From contig CAXIPT010000001.1 of assembly GCA_964030475.1 (NCBI GenBank), forward strand, positions 19,622,090-19,686,089: a DNA stretch of 64,000 nucleotides. Direction: 5' to 3'. Source of the stretch: Tethya wilhelma (lineage: Eukaryota; Porifera; Demospongiae; Tethyida; Tethyidae). A program made the translations under genes and the position numbers. Under the pieces are notes generated by a model, which saw only the letters and a list, made by a program, of their open reading frames with translations, was not told the origin of the DNA and ran no database searches. Below, one piece after another: positions 21,878 through 33,800 of this stretch (its first letter is position 1; each line of letters opens with the position of its first letter).

Positions 21878-23220
21878 TAGGAACTATAATTATAGTGATC
21901 AAGATAATTGTGTGGATTTATGGCCATAGGAATTATTATTTAATTTTATACAGTCATGTGACTCAGTCGTGTATGTCTGCTTTCATGTGTACAACTGTTG
22001 TTCTTTGAATTGAGTTTCAAATCATAATTGACATGGTATAATTATACCATGAACCCTTAAAATGTGGTGAAATTGCAAAAATCAAATTAACCATGTATGT
22101 GTGCAAATGATTTTGTGGGTTATATAATTATGATTGAGACGTTCCTTGTTTCATCACTTTTGGGCAAGTTTTGACAGCATGCCCATTCCTATACCTGTAC
22201 TGCTTATTTTGATAATATTTATTGCTTGCAATTGTTAATAGTTGTTATATCAATTCAGTAACTTCAGCTCCAGTGCATACATGACAATCTAAAACAGCTA
22301 GCCTGAAAATATATTAAGCTACACAATACATCATTGTCTTTATGGTCACACTATTATTATTATTCTATACACAGAATATTTTTTTTATAAAACTACTAAA
22401 CATTAATAAACAAGCCTAAGACAAAAGGTTAAGTATTAATAATATAATAATAATAATAATAATTATAAATAGCTCTTTATCCACATTTTCAGATAGATTT
22501 AATCCTGATGTACATCTCTTATGTTCTATAAGTATAATTATAATAATTATACATTGTGCATGAACGAATGAATTAATGACAAAAGTACACTAAATATGTG
22601 CATGCAAGTCTTGAAATAATCAAGTCTGATATTAGCAAATAATTATAATAATTATTTTTTTATAACTATTAGACATGATATTGCCATGGATGGTGGTAAA
22701 AATTTTAAGAGGTAGCTTATATATTTAGATCAATATTACTTGGTTTAATTTGTATCTCAATAATTATTATTATAAAATTAATTATTATGACGTCTAATTA
22801 ATCATTGCATGATGGATATCATTGTGACCTCTTGCTCCTTAGAAACAGGGAGGAAGAGAGTCTATATAGTGAATCTGCTCATTCATGCATTGTTGTCCCA
22901 CATGTACACACGACATACTAAATTATTATACTGTACATAATTATTTTGGCTGCTGAAATTGTAAACATGTGCAATATACATAAAACCATACCTATATCAC
23001 AACAATGGACAAAGGAGCATATTAACTATGTAGATCCTCTTCCTAAGTTCCTACCTGATTCCAAGGAGGAAGAGGTTACTGTACTATCAGCTGTTACCAT
23101 GTTGCATGATAGCAATGAAATAACATTATAATATCAAAAAACTTTACAGACAAATCATAAATGTCATGCAATTTAAGACAAAAGGTTAAGGATAGAGTAG
23201 CTGGTTGTCCACATTTTTAG
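21878..23220. other. Intergenic, no gene seen
   Basis: Very AT-rich with many aataattat runs (22440-22790). The 61-codon frame at 22946-23131 has no recognisable domain and no splice support. Confidence 0.6.
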
Positions 23221-23436
23221 ATACTGTAGAACCTCCGATAGTGGACCCTCTGAGAAAGGGACACTGTATTATTAACCTCTCAACAAAGGACAATTCTTAG
23301 TTCCCAAAAATTCCAATTCCCTATTGTTGCAATACAAACAGTACCTCTGAGAAGAGGACAACTTCTCTACAAAGGACAAACAAGCTGAATCAAATAGTCC
23401 CCAAAGTGTCCTTTGTTTGGAGGTTTCACTGTAGAC
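23221..23436. mobile_element. Pogo/Tc-like MITE
   Basis: Ends tactgtagaacctcc and ggaggtttcactgta form about 15-bp inverted repeats of the CAGTRRAACCTCC type common in invertebrate pogo/mariner-derived MITEs. Inside are repeated ggacaa and ctctgagaa blocks. It has no transposase. Confidence 0.6.
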
Positions 23437-23870
23437 ACATTGTGTTGTACAGCATTGTACTGTAGCGTTGTACATTAATTGTGTTGTATAGCATACAACA
23501 CAATACGACTGTTGTCATACAATCATGCAATCATGCATGACAACAGTCACGTGCACAACAGTCATGCATTGTGCCCAGTGCATGATCACACAATACAATC
23601 ATACACGACTTCCTGTATGAATATTCCCCAAACATACCTGATAATGCCTATATGGAGGAGGTTACTACATTGTTTATTTACTACATGCACTTTGGATAGT
23701 TCCCATGCATGCATATGCAAACAGCACCAACCAGGTGACTATTTTTCTCTAGTAGATGCATACAGCTATACAAAGTAGCTTGCTAAACAATGAAATCACA
23801 TGTAGCTGCTGACCTTCTGGAATATTTCTTGCCAGCTAGCAATGAGACTAATAAGTAACAACACTATACC
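23437..23870. other. Downstream flank with short inverted repeats
   Basis: Contains repeated catgcatgacaacagtca and acaatcatgca blocks in both orientations (23480-23610) but no gene. Confidence 0.5.
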
Positions 23871-26800
23871 TTAATTGGCTGAAATCTGGTCAGCAAGCTC
23901 TTCACTTAAGCTAACTTGCTCTGCATCCTCCAGACACTGGATGAGAGTCTCCCAGGTGATGGGTAGCTCCAGTTCACTCTCTCCATTCAGCCATTTTGTG
24001 AGGACCTCTGTCACTGCTCCTTTGGAATCATGGCTGAAGTCTCTTCTCAGAGAGTTAATCACTGGTGGACCAAATCCTAGAGCTATTGCCAGCTGCTCCC
24101 ACTCAGCAGCTGCACTTTCAATCACTTTTACTTTCTTTTCTCCATGCTTCAAGTTTTGAAGCAACTTTATAGAGTAGGCTTGTCACCTATATTACAATTA
24201 TGTTTATTAATTCTTTTCTTAATAATGATAATATTACATACTTTTTCCGGGAAACTTTAAAGAAATGGACACTGATTCGTTGACTAGTCTTGAAGATGGT
24301 TTCGGAAGCAGGACTCTTTGCAGTGAAGATGACTGTCTTCCAGCCAATCTCTACATTGTGCATGCATGCAGCATTGAAGAATGTCAATGAAATTCATGAT
24401 ATCTAATGATAATTTTAAAAAGTATAATACCAGTGGGTTCCTTCCAGCAAAGACACTGAACTGGTCTAGTTTCTCTCGTAGGCTCTTGTAGGTCCCCTCA
24501 CTCTCAGCTCTCCACTTCCTCAAGAGTGGTAGGATATCCTGTGAAGTAGAAGTGCTGCTGCAAGCCTCAATCTCGGAGGGGAACATCTTTTTGAATAGGT
24601 TTAAATCCTGTGTCTTGATTTGCGCAATTTTTATGAGAGATGAGTCTGAAATTATCTCGGGGTTTTGATTCTCAAACAGTTCCTTAATAATCTCTTCTCC
24701 AAGTTCAGTATAAGGTTCACATTGAATTAGTTTTCTAAGAAGAATTGTGCCTGTAGGCATTACGACGGAAGGTCTGGGATCTCTGCAGACTACTGATCTT
24801 GAAATGTTTAGCATGGAAAACAGCTTCAATTTAGAGAGTGGTTCAAGAGGGTATTGTCTACACTGAGAAGGATCAATGAATGACTCAGAGGTGGTGATAC
24901 TGCTACAGAATTCCTCAGTCGCTTTCAGAACTTGTCCAATGATTTGAGATCGAAGATGAACAAGATTAATGATGGCTTCTTCTCCACATCTCATTAAAAC
25001 AATGACTGCCTTGTTATCAGGAAGCACCTCAACTAGAGACTCCACTCCACAATCATTCCCCCAGAATATTCCATTTTTCCAGATTGAACAATTTCGTTGA
25101 ATGGCTGGATGCGAGTGGTTTATATGTCCTTCAGACAAAGGGAAAGAAAAGGCAATTCTTAGAATTAGGACTTGAAGAAATCGAGATGTAAAAAAATGCT
25201 CTATTTCATTTGTACAACTCAGCATCCACCCACAGTGAAAATCAAAATCAGACTTACTATCCCAAATATCATCTGGAACATTCAGACTAACAAGAGCAGG
25301 AAATAAATAATAACTCTCTCCAGCTGATCCTTCATTTACAACACATGTTTTATGTTCGGCAGTGATCTGATGAATAATATCAGGATCAGAAATCTTGTGA
25401 CAGAATTCAAGACAGGAAAGAAATTTGATTAGTAACTCCGGATTGTGTTCTCGAAAACTATTGGCAACACTAGACAATGGTACGACTCCTGTGCTACAAG
25501 TACACTGTGTGATGACTGTGTGTTGTTGAAACCCTTCAGGAGCAAATATGCTTCCAGAAAACTGGGCAAGCAGGTATTTTTTATCAATTATAACCCAACT
25601 CTGTTCAATGTCTTGTAAATCTCTTAGGAAAAGAATGTGTCCTCTATCATTGAGCTCGTCACAAATTTTGATGAGTAGAATCAAAGTATGTGGTACAAAA
25701 TTTGTAACTGAGTCTTTAGAATCTTCTGTTTTGATTTGTGCTTGTATTTGCTCAACTGTCACAGCAACTGAGTCTTTGAATCTATCTACAAGATACACAT
25801 AGAAACAGTGAGAATTAAAACTGATGGTTTCCCTCGTTCGCAAAGCATCACAGCTTGTTTTTAGACATTGACGAAGTTCTGTCATACCGCGTGACTCAGA
25901 ATATTGACAATCCATAGTGATTGCACCAGCAAATACAAATTTTTCAAATGGATGTTCTTTGTCAAGTCTCATGCTATTGAATATCAAGTTTGGATTTTTC
26001 CAGACTTTTTGAGCACATCAGCATGACTGCCTACAAAGATTATGTGAGAACTGCGATCTAGTGAGGTACATTGGTTCTCCAAAAAGGTGAGCCAATAAAG
26101 AATGGTCTTTTTTATTGTTAGTTCATCCTCACAAAGGTCAACTACTACAAGAAAAATTGGAGGAGATGATTGAATAGTATTCTGTAGCACAGCAGCATGG
26201 CTACCGTAGAACTCCCTTTGCCCAGCAAAGTCAAACAATACTATATATCCATACTGTTTGCTTTCAAAGTCATGTGGAACAATCCCGGCTGTTTTTAAAT
26301 CGACATCTTTCACTTTCTGATTTGCATTTAATGCACGGCCAAAGACTGATGAACTTTCCTTTTGCAGAGCTGCAGTCAGAGTACTTTTACCAGCTGAAGG
26401 ATTTCCAACAACAAATACTTTAACAGGAGGCTGTAGAGGTTCTTTTAAAGCTATTCCATGGGCTTGGTACACATTAGAAGCATTTGCACCATGCCGAATG
26501 AGCTCTTTGATGATTTCTGTGCAACAGATTGGAGTAGTCTGTAGCGGAGTTAATCCGTCATTATTTTCAGCATTTGGATCACAATCTGGAGCTGTTAGAA
26601 TGGATTTTACTGATTCTAAACTATTCTCTTGACTTGCTATATGAAGTGGAGTATTACCATCACTGTCAATCACATTAGTATTTGCACAATGTGTAATGAG
26701 TTCGTGTATTATTGAAGAGAGCTGTGGATTGGTTAACTGAAGAGGAGTCAGTCCAGCACTGTTTCTGGCATTCAGGTCACACCTTGGAGCTGCAAGAAGG

Positions 26801-29622
26801 CATATTACTGTTTCCAGTATTCCAATTTTGCATGCAATGTGGAGCAGAGTGTTGGCATCACTATCAATAACCTGATTGGGATTTGCACCATGATTAATGA
26901 GTTCATTTACTATGTGGGGATATTCCGGAGGGGTCAACTGGAGTGGAGTACATCCTAACTTGTTCTTGATATCTGTGTCACACTTCATCTCTAGATCTGC
27001 CAGGAGACACTTGACAAAAGGCAACATCTTAGCCTCACAAGCTTTATGAAGAGGAGTGTTGCCATCACTATCAACTACATTAGGATCTGCACCATGTGTA
27101 AGCAGTTCCACAATAATTTGCTCATCCAAAATGGGCCCTGGGCTATTATTATGATGTGTGTCATCATCATCTGATTGCGTGTACCACAAGAAGTTCAATT
27201 TTATATGAAGCTGGAGAGGAGTCAATCCAGCTTTGTTTCGTACATTGGGGTTACATTTTGCTGTTGATAAGAGCCATTTGACAGTGTCAAGCTGTCTGTA
27301 ATAACAGGCATTATGAAGTGATGTGTTGCCATCTCTGTCAATCACACAATTAGGGTCTGCACCATGAGCAATGAGTTCCTTCATAATGCAAAAATCAACT
27401 TCCATAAAACTAAAACTGACAACTTGAAGTGGAGTCTGTCCTGTCTTGTTCTTGCAATTTGGGTTACATTTAGCAACCTTTAAGAGGCTAATTACAGTGT
27501 CTAACTTTCTAAGGTAACACGCTTTATGAAGTGGAGTATTGCCATCGTTATCAACCACATTAGGGTTTGCACCATGTGAAAGAAGTTCACCAATGATCAA
27601 ATTTTCAGAAGTCAACTGAAGAGGAGTCAGCCCTTTTTTGTTACTGATATTTGCCAAGTTATTCTTTGTAACTGCTGCTGAGAGAAACTTGACAGTATCT
27701 AGTATTGCAGCTTGGCATGCAACGTGAAGTGGAGTATTACCATTGTTATCCATAACATCTAGATTTGCACCATGTGTAATGAGTTCATTAATTATGTGGG
27801 AGCATTCTGGAGGAGTTAACTGGAGTGCAGTTAATCCAGACTTGTTCTTGATGTTTGTATCACAATTTGCCTTTAATAAACATTTGACAAAAGACAGCAT
27901 CTTAGCCTCACAAGCTTTATGAAGAGGAGTGTTGCCATCACTATCAACTACATTAGGATCTGCACCATGTGTCAGCAGTTCTCTTGTGATACAAATGTCA
28001 ATTCTAGTATGATGTACACTGAAATTTTCTATCATATCATCATCAGATTGGGTATAAAAAAAGAAGTTCAAAGTAACATGATGATGGAGAGGAGTCAGTC
28101 CAGCCTTGTTTTTGACATTTGGGTTACTTTTTTCGATTGACAAGAGCCATTTGACAGTATCCAGTTGCCTGTAATAACAGGCATTATGAAGTGGAGTGTT
28201 GCCTTCTTGGTCCCCCACATTAGGGTCTGCACCGTGAAGAATGAGTTCCTTTGTAATACATGAATCATTGCGCCAAACAGACTTGAAGTATACATCAACT
28301 TGGAGAGCTGTCTGTCCACTTTTGTTTGTCATATTAGGATTACAGTTTGATGCATTTAACAGACTTTTAATGGTCCTTAATTTTCTACATTTACATGCAA
28401 TATGAAGTGGGGTGTTACCATCACTATCAGCCACATTAGGATTAGCACCATGACTAAGAAGCTCATTAATTATCTGGTAACACTTTATGGGAGTCACCTG
28501 TAGAGGAGTAAGTCCATCAAAGTTCTTGATATTTGGGTCACACTTTGTGAGTTTTAATATGGCATTGTACTCAACAGATTGCAAGCTTCTGACTTGACAT
28601 GTTCTATGAAGGAGAGTGTTACCATCACTGTCAACAACGTTTGGGTTTGCACCATATTTTATAAGTCTCCTGAGTATAACGAAGTATTCTTCCGTATGCA
28701 ATCTGATAACTTGGATTGGAGTCAATCCACTCATGTTCTTGATATTAGGATCACAGTTTGTTGATAAGAGACAACTAACAATGTCCACACTTCCAGTCTG
28801 GCAGGCTGTGTGTAAAGGCGTATTACCCAGATTATCAGGGATATTAGGGTCAGCCTTGCAATTAATGTTCAAAAATTTGATAATATCAGGATTAAAACAA
28901 CTTCGATTCCTAAGATTTAAGTGAAGGGGAGTGAATCCATCTTTGTTCTGTAAGTTTGGATTACATTCTACCATTTTTTGGAGACATACAGCATAGTTCA
29001 GCATGTTGACATTTTCACAAGAACAGACCATATGGAGTGGGGTGTCACCGTTATCATCAGCTACATTAGGGTTAGCACCATGTGCAATGAGTATACTTAC
29101 TGTATCAATGCATCTGTAATCACAAGCATAGTGAAGAGGTGTCCTTTTGGATCTGTCTTGTACATTCAATTTACAATGGCCAGTGTTAGCTAACACATAT
29201 ACAACTCTTTTATTTCTTAGATGTTGACAAGCAAGAATTAGTGGAGTCCTATCAAAATAGTCTAGAATATTTGGATCACAGTGATACTTTTTAAGTAGCA
29301 TCTTCACAACTGTAAGCCTACCATACATACAAGCATAGTGTAGAGGGGTCAGCCCGCACTCAGAGTCCTCAATGCCCAAAGTATCAGACCGTGGCAGTGT
29401 TTTGACCTCTGGGTTCCACTGATATTCTTCCACTAGCAGTTGTACAACATCCAGCCATCCATACTGACAAGCATAGTGAAGCAGAGTTACCCCAGCTACG
29501 ATTCTGTATTTCATACGGTCAAAACGTTGCAACAGTTGCATATCAGTCCAGCAGCAATATGATTCAATTTCGACGGCATCATCACCAGAGCCTCGAACCA
29601 AATTAGAGTCATTGTCATCCAT
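23871..29622 (-). CDS. Ankyrin-repeat / Roc-COR / death-domain protein (Roco family), one apparent frameshift
   Basis: One long exon runs from MDDNDSNLV at 29622. It encodes more than twenty ankyrin repeats of about 33-35 residues (HGANPNVVDSDGNTPLHKAC type), then a Roc GTPase with P-loop VVGNPSAGKSTL (about 26400), switch DFAGQREFY (about 26225) and VGSHADVL (about 26025). The frame stops at 25984, and the adjoining frame continues at once with NPNLIFNSM and a COR region (25987 to about 24430), ending FAGRNPL at a donor. Further exons follow: EIGWKTVIFTAKSPASE (about 24240-24345) and a C-terminal death domain (about 24164-23871: WEQLAIALGFGPPVINSL ... ITWETLIQCL). Roc and COR always occur together in Roco proteins, so the two frames belong to one gene. 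The break lies at an A5 run. Full length would be about 1,950 residues. The exact junctions of the last two exons are uncertain. Inferred to be a large scaffold GTPase. Confidence 0.85.
25995..25999 (-). other. Apparent one-base frameshift at a homopolymer
   Basis: On the coding strand a run of five A (GGAAAAATCC) separates SHADVLKKSGK in one frame from NPNLIFNSM in the other. One more A would join them without loss of a residue. No GT/AG pair explains the switch. Confidence 0.8.
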
Positions 29623-29754
29623 TACAGTAGACAGAGACTAGACTAACTGGTAGATCTAGCTCGTGGCTGGTTTGTAATAAACAGTCGAACCGCACGCGTA
29701 CGCGCGTACGCGGAAACGCTCCTACGTTGAGATTTATTTGCAAATGAATTTATN

Positions 29755-29820
29755 GGTCAAGATCAAGATCTCGCTTGAGGAAGAGGTCTCGATCAAGCCC
29801 CCTGGAGAGAGCTCTAAATT
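29755..29820 (+). pseudogene. Fragment of the RS-domain exon of the SREK1IP1-like gene
   Basis: The stretch gatcaagatctcgcttgag ... tggagagagctct matches the coding strand of the arginine/serine exon at about 31480-31610 and 39400-39520, but in the opposite orientation and with an internal deletion. It lies directly before the death-domain pseudogene. Confidence 0.7.
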
Positions 29821-29859
29821 CCTCCACTCAGTATCCTAATACACCATGTACATGGATCC

Positions 29860-30573
29860 TCTCTGCCTCAAAGAGATTCACCTGTGACACTTGAAAATCA
29901 AAACAAAATTATTGATAGATTAACCAGGGTGGAGAGCCATCTACTACACATCCCTGATAGATTGGCTAGATTGGAAAGTCACTTTTAATGTCCAGAAATA
30001 CCCTCAAATAACATGATACAGGAAGTGCACCTGTCTGATAATCCAATAATGCTCTCACTAAAGCACACACTATGATTCGCTCTCCCACTGGCCAGTGTCT
30101 GGCATAACATAGGAGTACTGCTAGATGGATGATGGAACACTGAAGAAGCTAGACTACAACCATCGTAATGTGAGATGTTAAGAGAGTGGTTGAAACAGGT
30201 CAACCCTCGTCCATCATGGAACAGGGCCGGGGGGAGGCAGATAATATTGGTAAGGCTAGAGCTGCCAAGTGACTCAGCTAGGGGGGTCTGGTGGCATGCC
30301 CCCCAGAAAAATTTGGAATTTTGGTTGCCATAAGGTGAAAATCTGGTGCATCATGATCAGTTATCGTTATCACAAAGCCTGCTTTTCACAGTTGTGAGAC
30401 TGGCTTTTCTTGAAAGCTGCATCCTTGATAAATCAAAAGATTACAAAGCTCCAATTATTGGTCAGGCCATGGCCTGACTGGCCTATGCACTTCCCCCAGG
30501 CCTGTGGAAGGCACTAGCTGAAGCTGTGGAACCCTTTGACCCAAGCATAGCACAAGAAATTAGGAGACTGTAG
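29860..30573 (+). pseudogene. Degenerate 3' end of an ankyrin/death-domain gene
   Basis: Matches the linker and death-domain end of the intact gene at 33801-35585: tcaaagagattcacctg, ctctcccactggccagtg, gtcaaccctcgtccatcatgg and gaagctgtggaaccctttga all recur in order. It has in-frame stops, small deletions (a block after catcgtaa is missing) and a 284-bp insertion splitting the last coding segment. No ankyrin part remains. Confidence 0.85.
30221..30504. mobile_element. 284-bp MITE inserted in the death-domain pseudogene
   Basis: The uninterrupted parent (about 35515) reads catcatgggaggcact. Here a 284-bp block sits between two copies of TGGA (30217-30220 and 30505-30508), a possible 4-bp target duplication. 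The ends acagggccggggggagg and cttcccccaggcctg are imperfect inverted repeats. An 18-bp perfect palindrome (gtcaggccatggcctgac) lies near the right end. Confidence 0.7.
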
Positions 30574-30604
30574 TTCCACCCTCATGATATATATGACAAC
30601 ACAC

Positions 30605-30635
30605 GCACACACGCACTCACACACACACACACACT
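30605..30635. repeat. (AC)n microsatellite
   Basis: AC run just after the death-domain pseudogene. Confidence 0.85.
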
Positions 30636-30975
30636 GTTTGTTTGACAATGAATATTATTTTGGTAAATGAATTTTACTTTAATACAATACATAAAACATT
30701 AATTGCATTCCCAAACATCACCCCACAAACTGCCCAAACCCATTTATGAATTATGTATGGCTCCATGCAGCTTATGTAGAGCAGCAACATATGGAGTCAC
30801 TGACTCAGGCTCTATCATGAAGTCTACACATAGCTAGTTACTGATGCCAGGTATTATAATATTAAAAGTTGCGGTGTTTCAATAATGGTACAGTTCGTAT
30901 ACAGCTATGTGTTTACACAACAAGACCAAAAACGTACACACAGAGCAATGAATATTGATTTAGGTTCCACCCACC

Positions 30976-32205
<1,230 letters not shown>

Positions 32206-32482
32206 TTAGGTTTAGCATGTTTGTACTTGAAAGTTGAAACAATAACTATTACAAAAAATATACAATGTCATGTGTTATTGCATATTGACAACTATTGGCC
32301 AAGGATAGTATATACTCACTAGACTCAATATATGACTCTTATGATTTGAGGAATTCAAAATGATGTCATGGTGATGTAATGGCAAATGCTACTTTGTCTC
32401 TTCACCAAATGAGAGAAGACTGAAGTTTCTACAGCAGAAAATGCACAATCAGAGTGATCAGGTAAAGGGTCGTCATGAAAAC

Positions 32483-33572
32483 TTACTTTGTAGCTTTAGA
32501 TTGGCTCTTCTGTTTCTGGTTCTTCTTGTCCAGTCTCCTCGTGTCAATCCTGGGGACAATGTCGTCAAACGGGTTTGACAATACTTGAGTCTTGAGGATC
32601 TTTGGGACAGGGTCAAGAGGTCGGTCATCCTTGTTGGTTGGAATGTCGAGCATGTTATAGAGAGTATCACCAGAGAGTTCTGTGTGTGTGTGTGTATGAG
32701 GGGGAGGTGTCACAGGTAACTATAGAAACAGTGGCATACTACCCACCTCAAGAACAAAGTACTGGCAGAAATCCCAGTAGCTACAGTGTGAGCGAGTGTA
32801 TTTCTCTACACATTCTCTCTGTACTAAGCTCACACCCACTGGAAATTAAATGCATATTTACTTCCATGGGAACAAGGCTGACCAGAGTTTGTATGAATGA
32901 GATTGTATAACTTAGTCCAAAGGAAACATACTCCTCCTAGTAGATGATATGGTGTACCTTTCCAAAGAGGGTGTGTTTCTTGTCCAGTTCATCACAACGT
33001 CCGAGGGTGATGAAGAACTGACTCCCATTGTCGTCCCTCCCGGTATTGGCCATGCCCACCAGACCATGACGATTGAACTTGAGGCAAGAATGAAACTCAT
33101 CCTACACGAAGTGACATAATTTATGGAAGAATAGGAGAACTGATTATCTATAGTGTGTTTATTTCCAAACTTTGAAGGATGACCATAATTTATATACAAT
33201 TTATCGACTCTCTACATACCTACACACTAATGAGTAGAAAAGGAGCAGACAATTAATGTTCATCTTTTTTAAAAAGCCGCTTAATTGTTATGTTCTCCAG
33301 TTCCTTTTGGATCACCACCCTATGCTATGAAGTCTGAAGAAGGGTAAAGTTTGTGTAATAAAAGTACAAGTATTGAATTCCTATCGCGGCAGGAAGAAGT
33401 AAATGTGTCCAACATCCAAACCTACCCCTGATGATTCAATGAAGCATTGTTCCAAGGACCATTGTAATATCCCTCCATCCACAATTGGACAAAGTTCCTG
33501 CAAGCCAATGGAGTCTCCTTCGACCACAACTCCACAATAATCCAGCTCACCAACAGAGGTCTTGAGAAGAAC
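32483..33572 (-). pseudogene. CWC27-like spliceosomal cyclophilin, degenerate
   Basis: Three exon-like blocks match peptidyl-prolyl isomerase CWC27. About 33430-33571 reads VLLKTSVGELD then, one base out of frame, IVELWSKETPLACRNFVQL and GYYNG before losing similarity. 32958-33101 reads [19 protein letters not shown] ... [23 protein letters not shown]. About 32487-32679 reads SGDTLYNMLDI ... VLSNPFDDIVPR. The first block carries an extra T and then loses the expected FHRVVPGFIVQGG segment, and the splice phase between the second and third does not keep frame. The gene therefore looks broken, though the middle exon is well preserved, so an assembly problem is possible. Confidence 0.7.
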
Positions 33573-33800
33573 CTAGCACAAAAAGAGTCAGGACACCAGC
33601 TATGATAATAATATACGTCTCAAGGAGTCTTGAAACTATCTACCTTTCTATTTGATGTTGGTGGTCCCTTGATGTATAAATTTTCCTCAGCCATCAAGGT
33701 TCAAAGGTTACAAGTGGGTTCAAAGTTCAAAGGGTGCAATGTAAAAAGGGGTGGATCTTGTTGCCTAGATATGTGTACTGTACGTGTGAGCTGTACCGTA

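Noticed and set aside
25984..25987. Overlapping ATGA as a programmed or translationally coupled pair
   Set aside because: Coupling of that kind is a prokaryotic feature. Roc and COR belong to one protein, and the homopolymer makes a one-base error or mutation the simpler explanation.
33630..33800. Upstream 57 codons of the ankyrin/death frame as coding
   Set aside because: Composition is unlike the rest, and the ankyrin array starts directly after the ATG at 33801. Treated as leader sequence.
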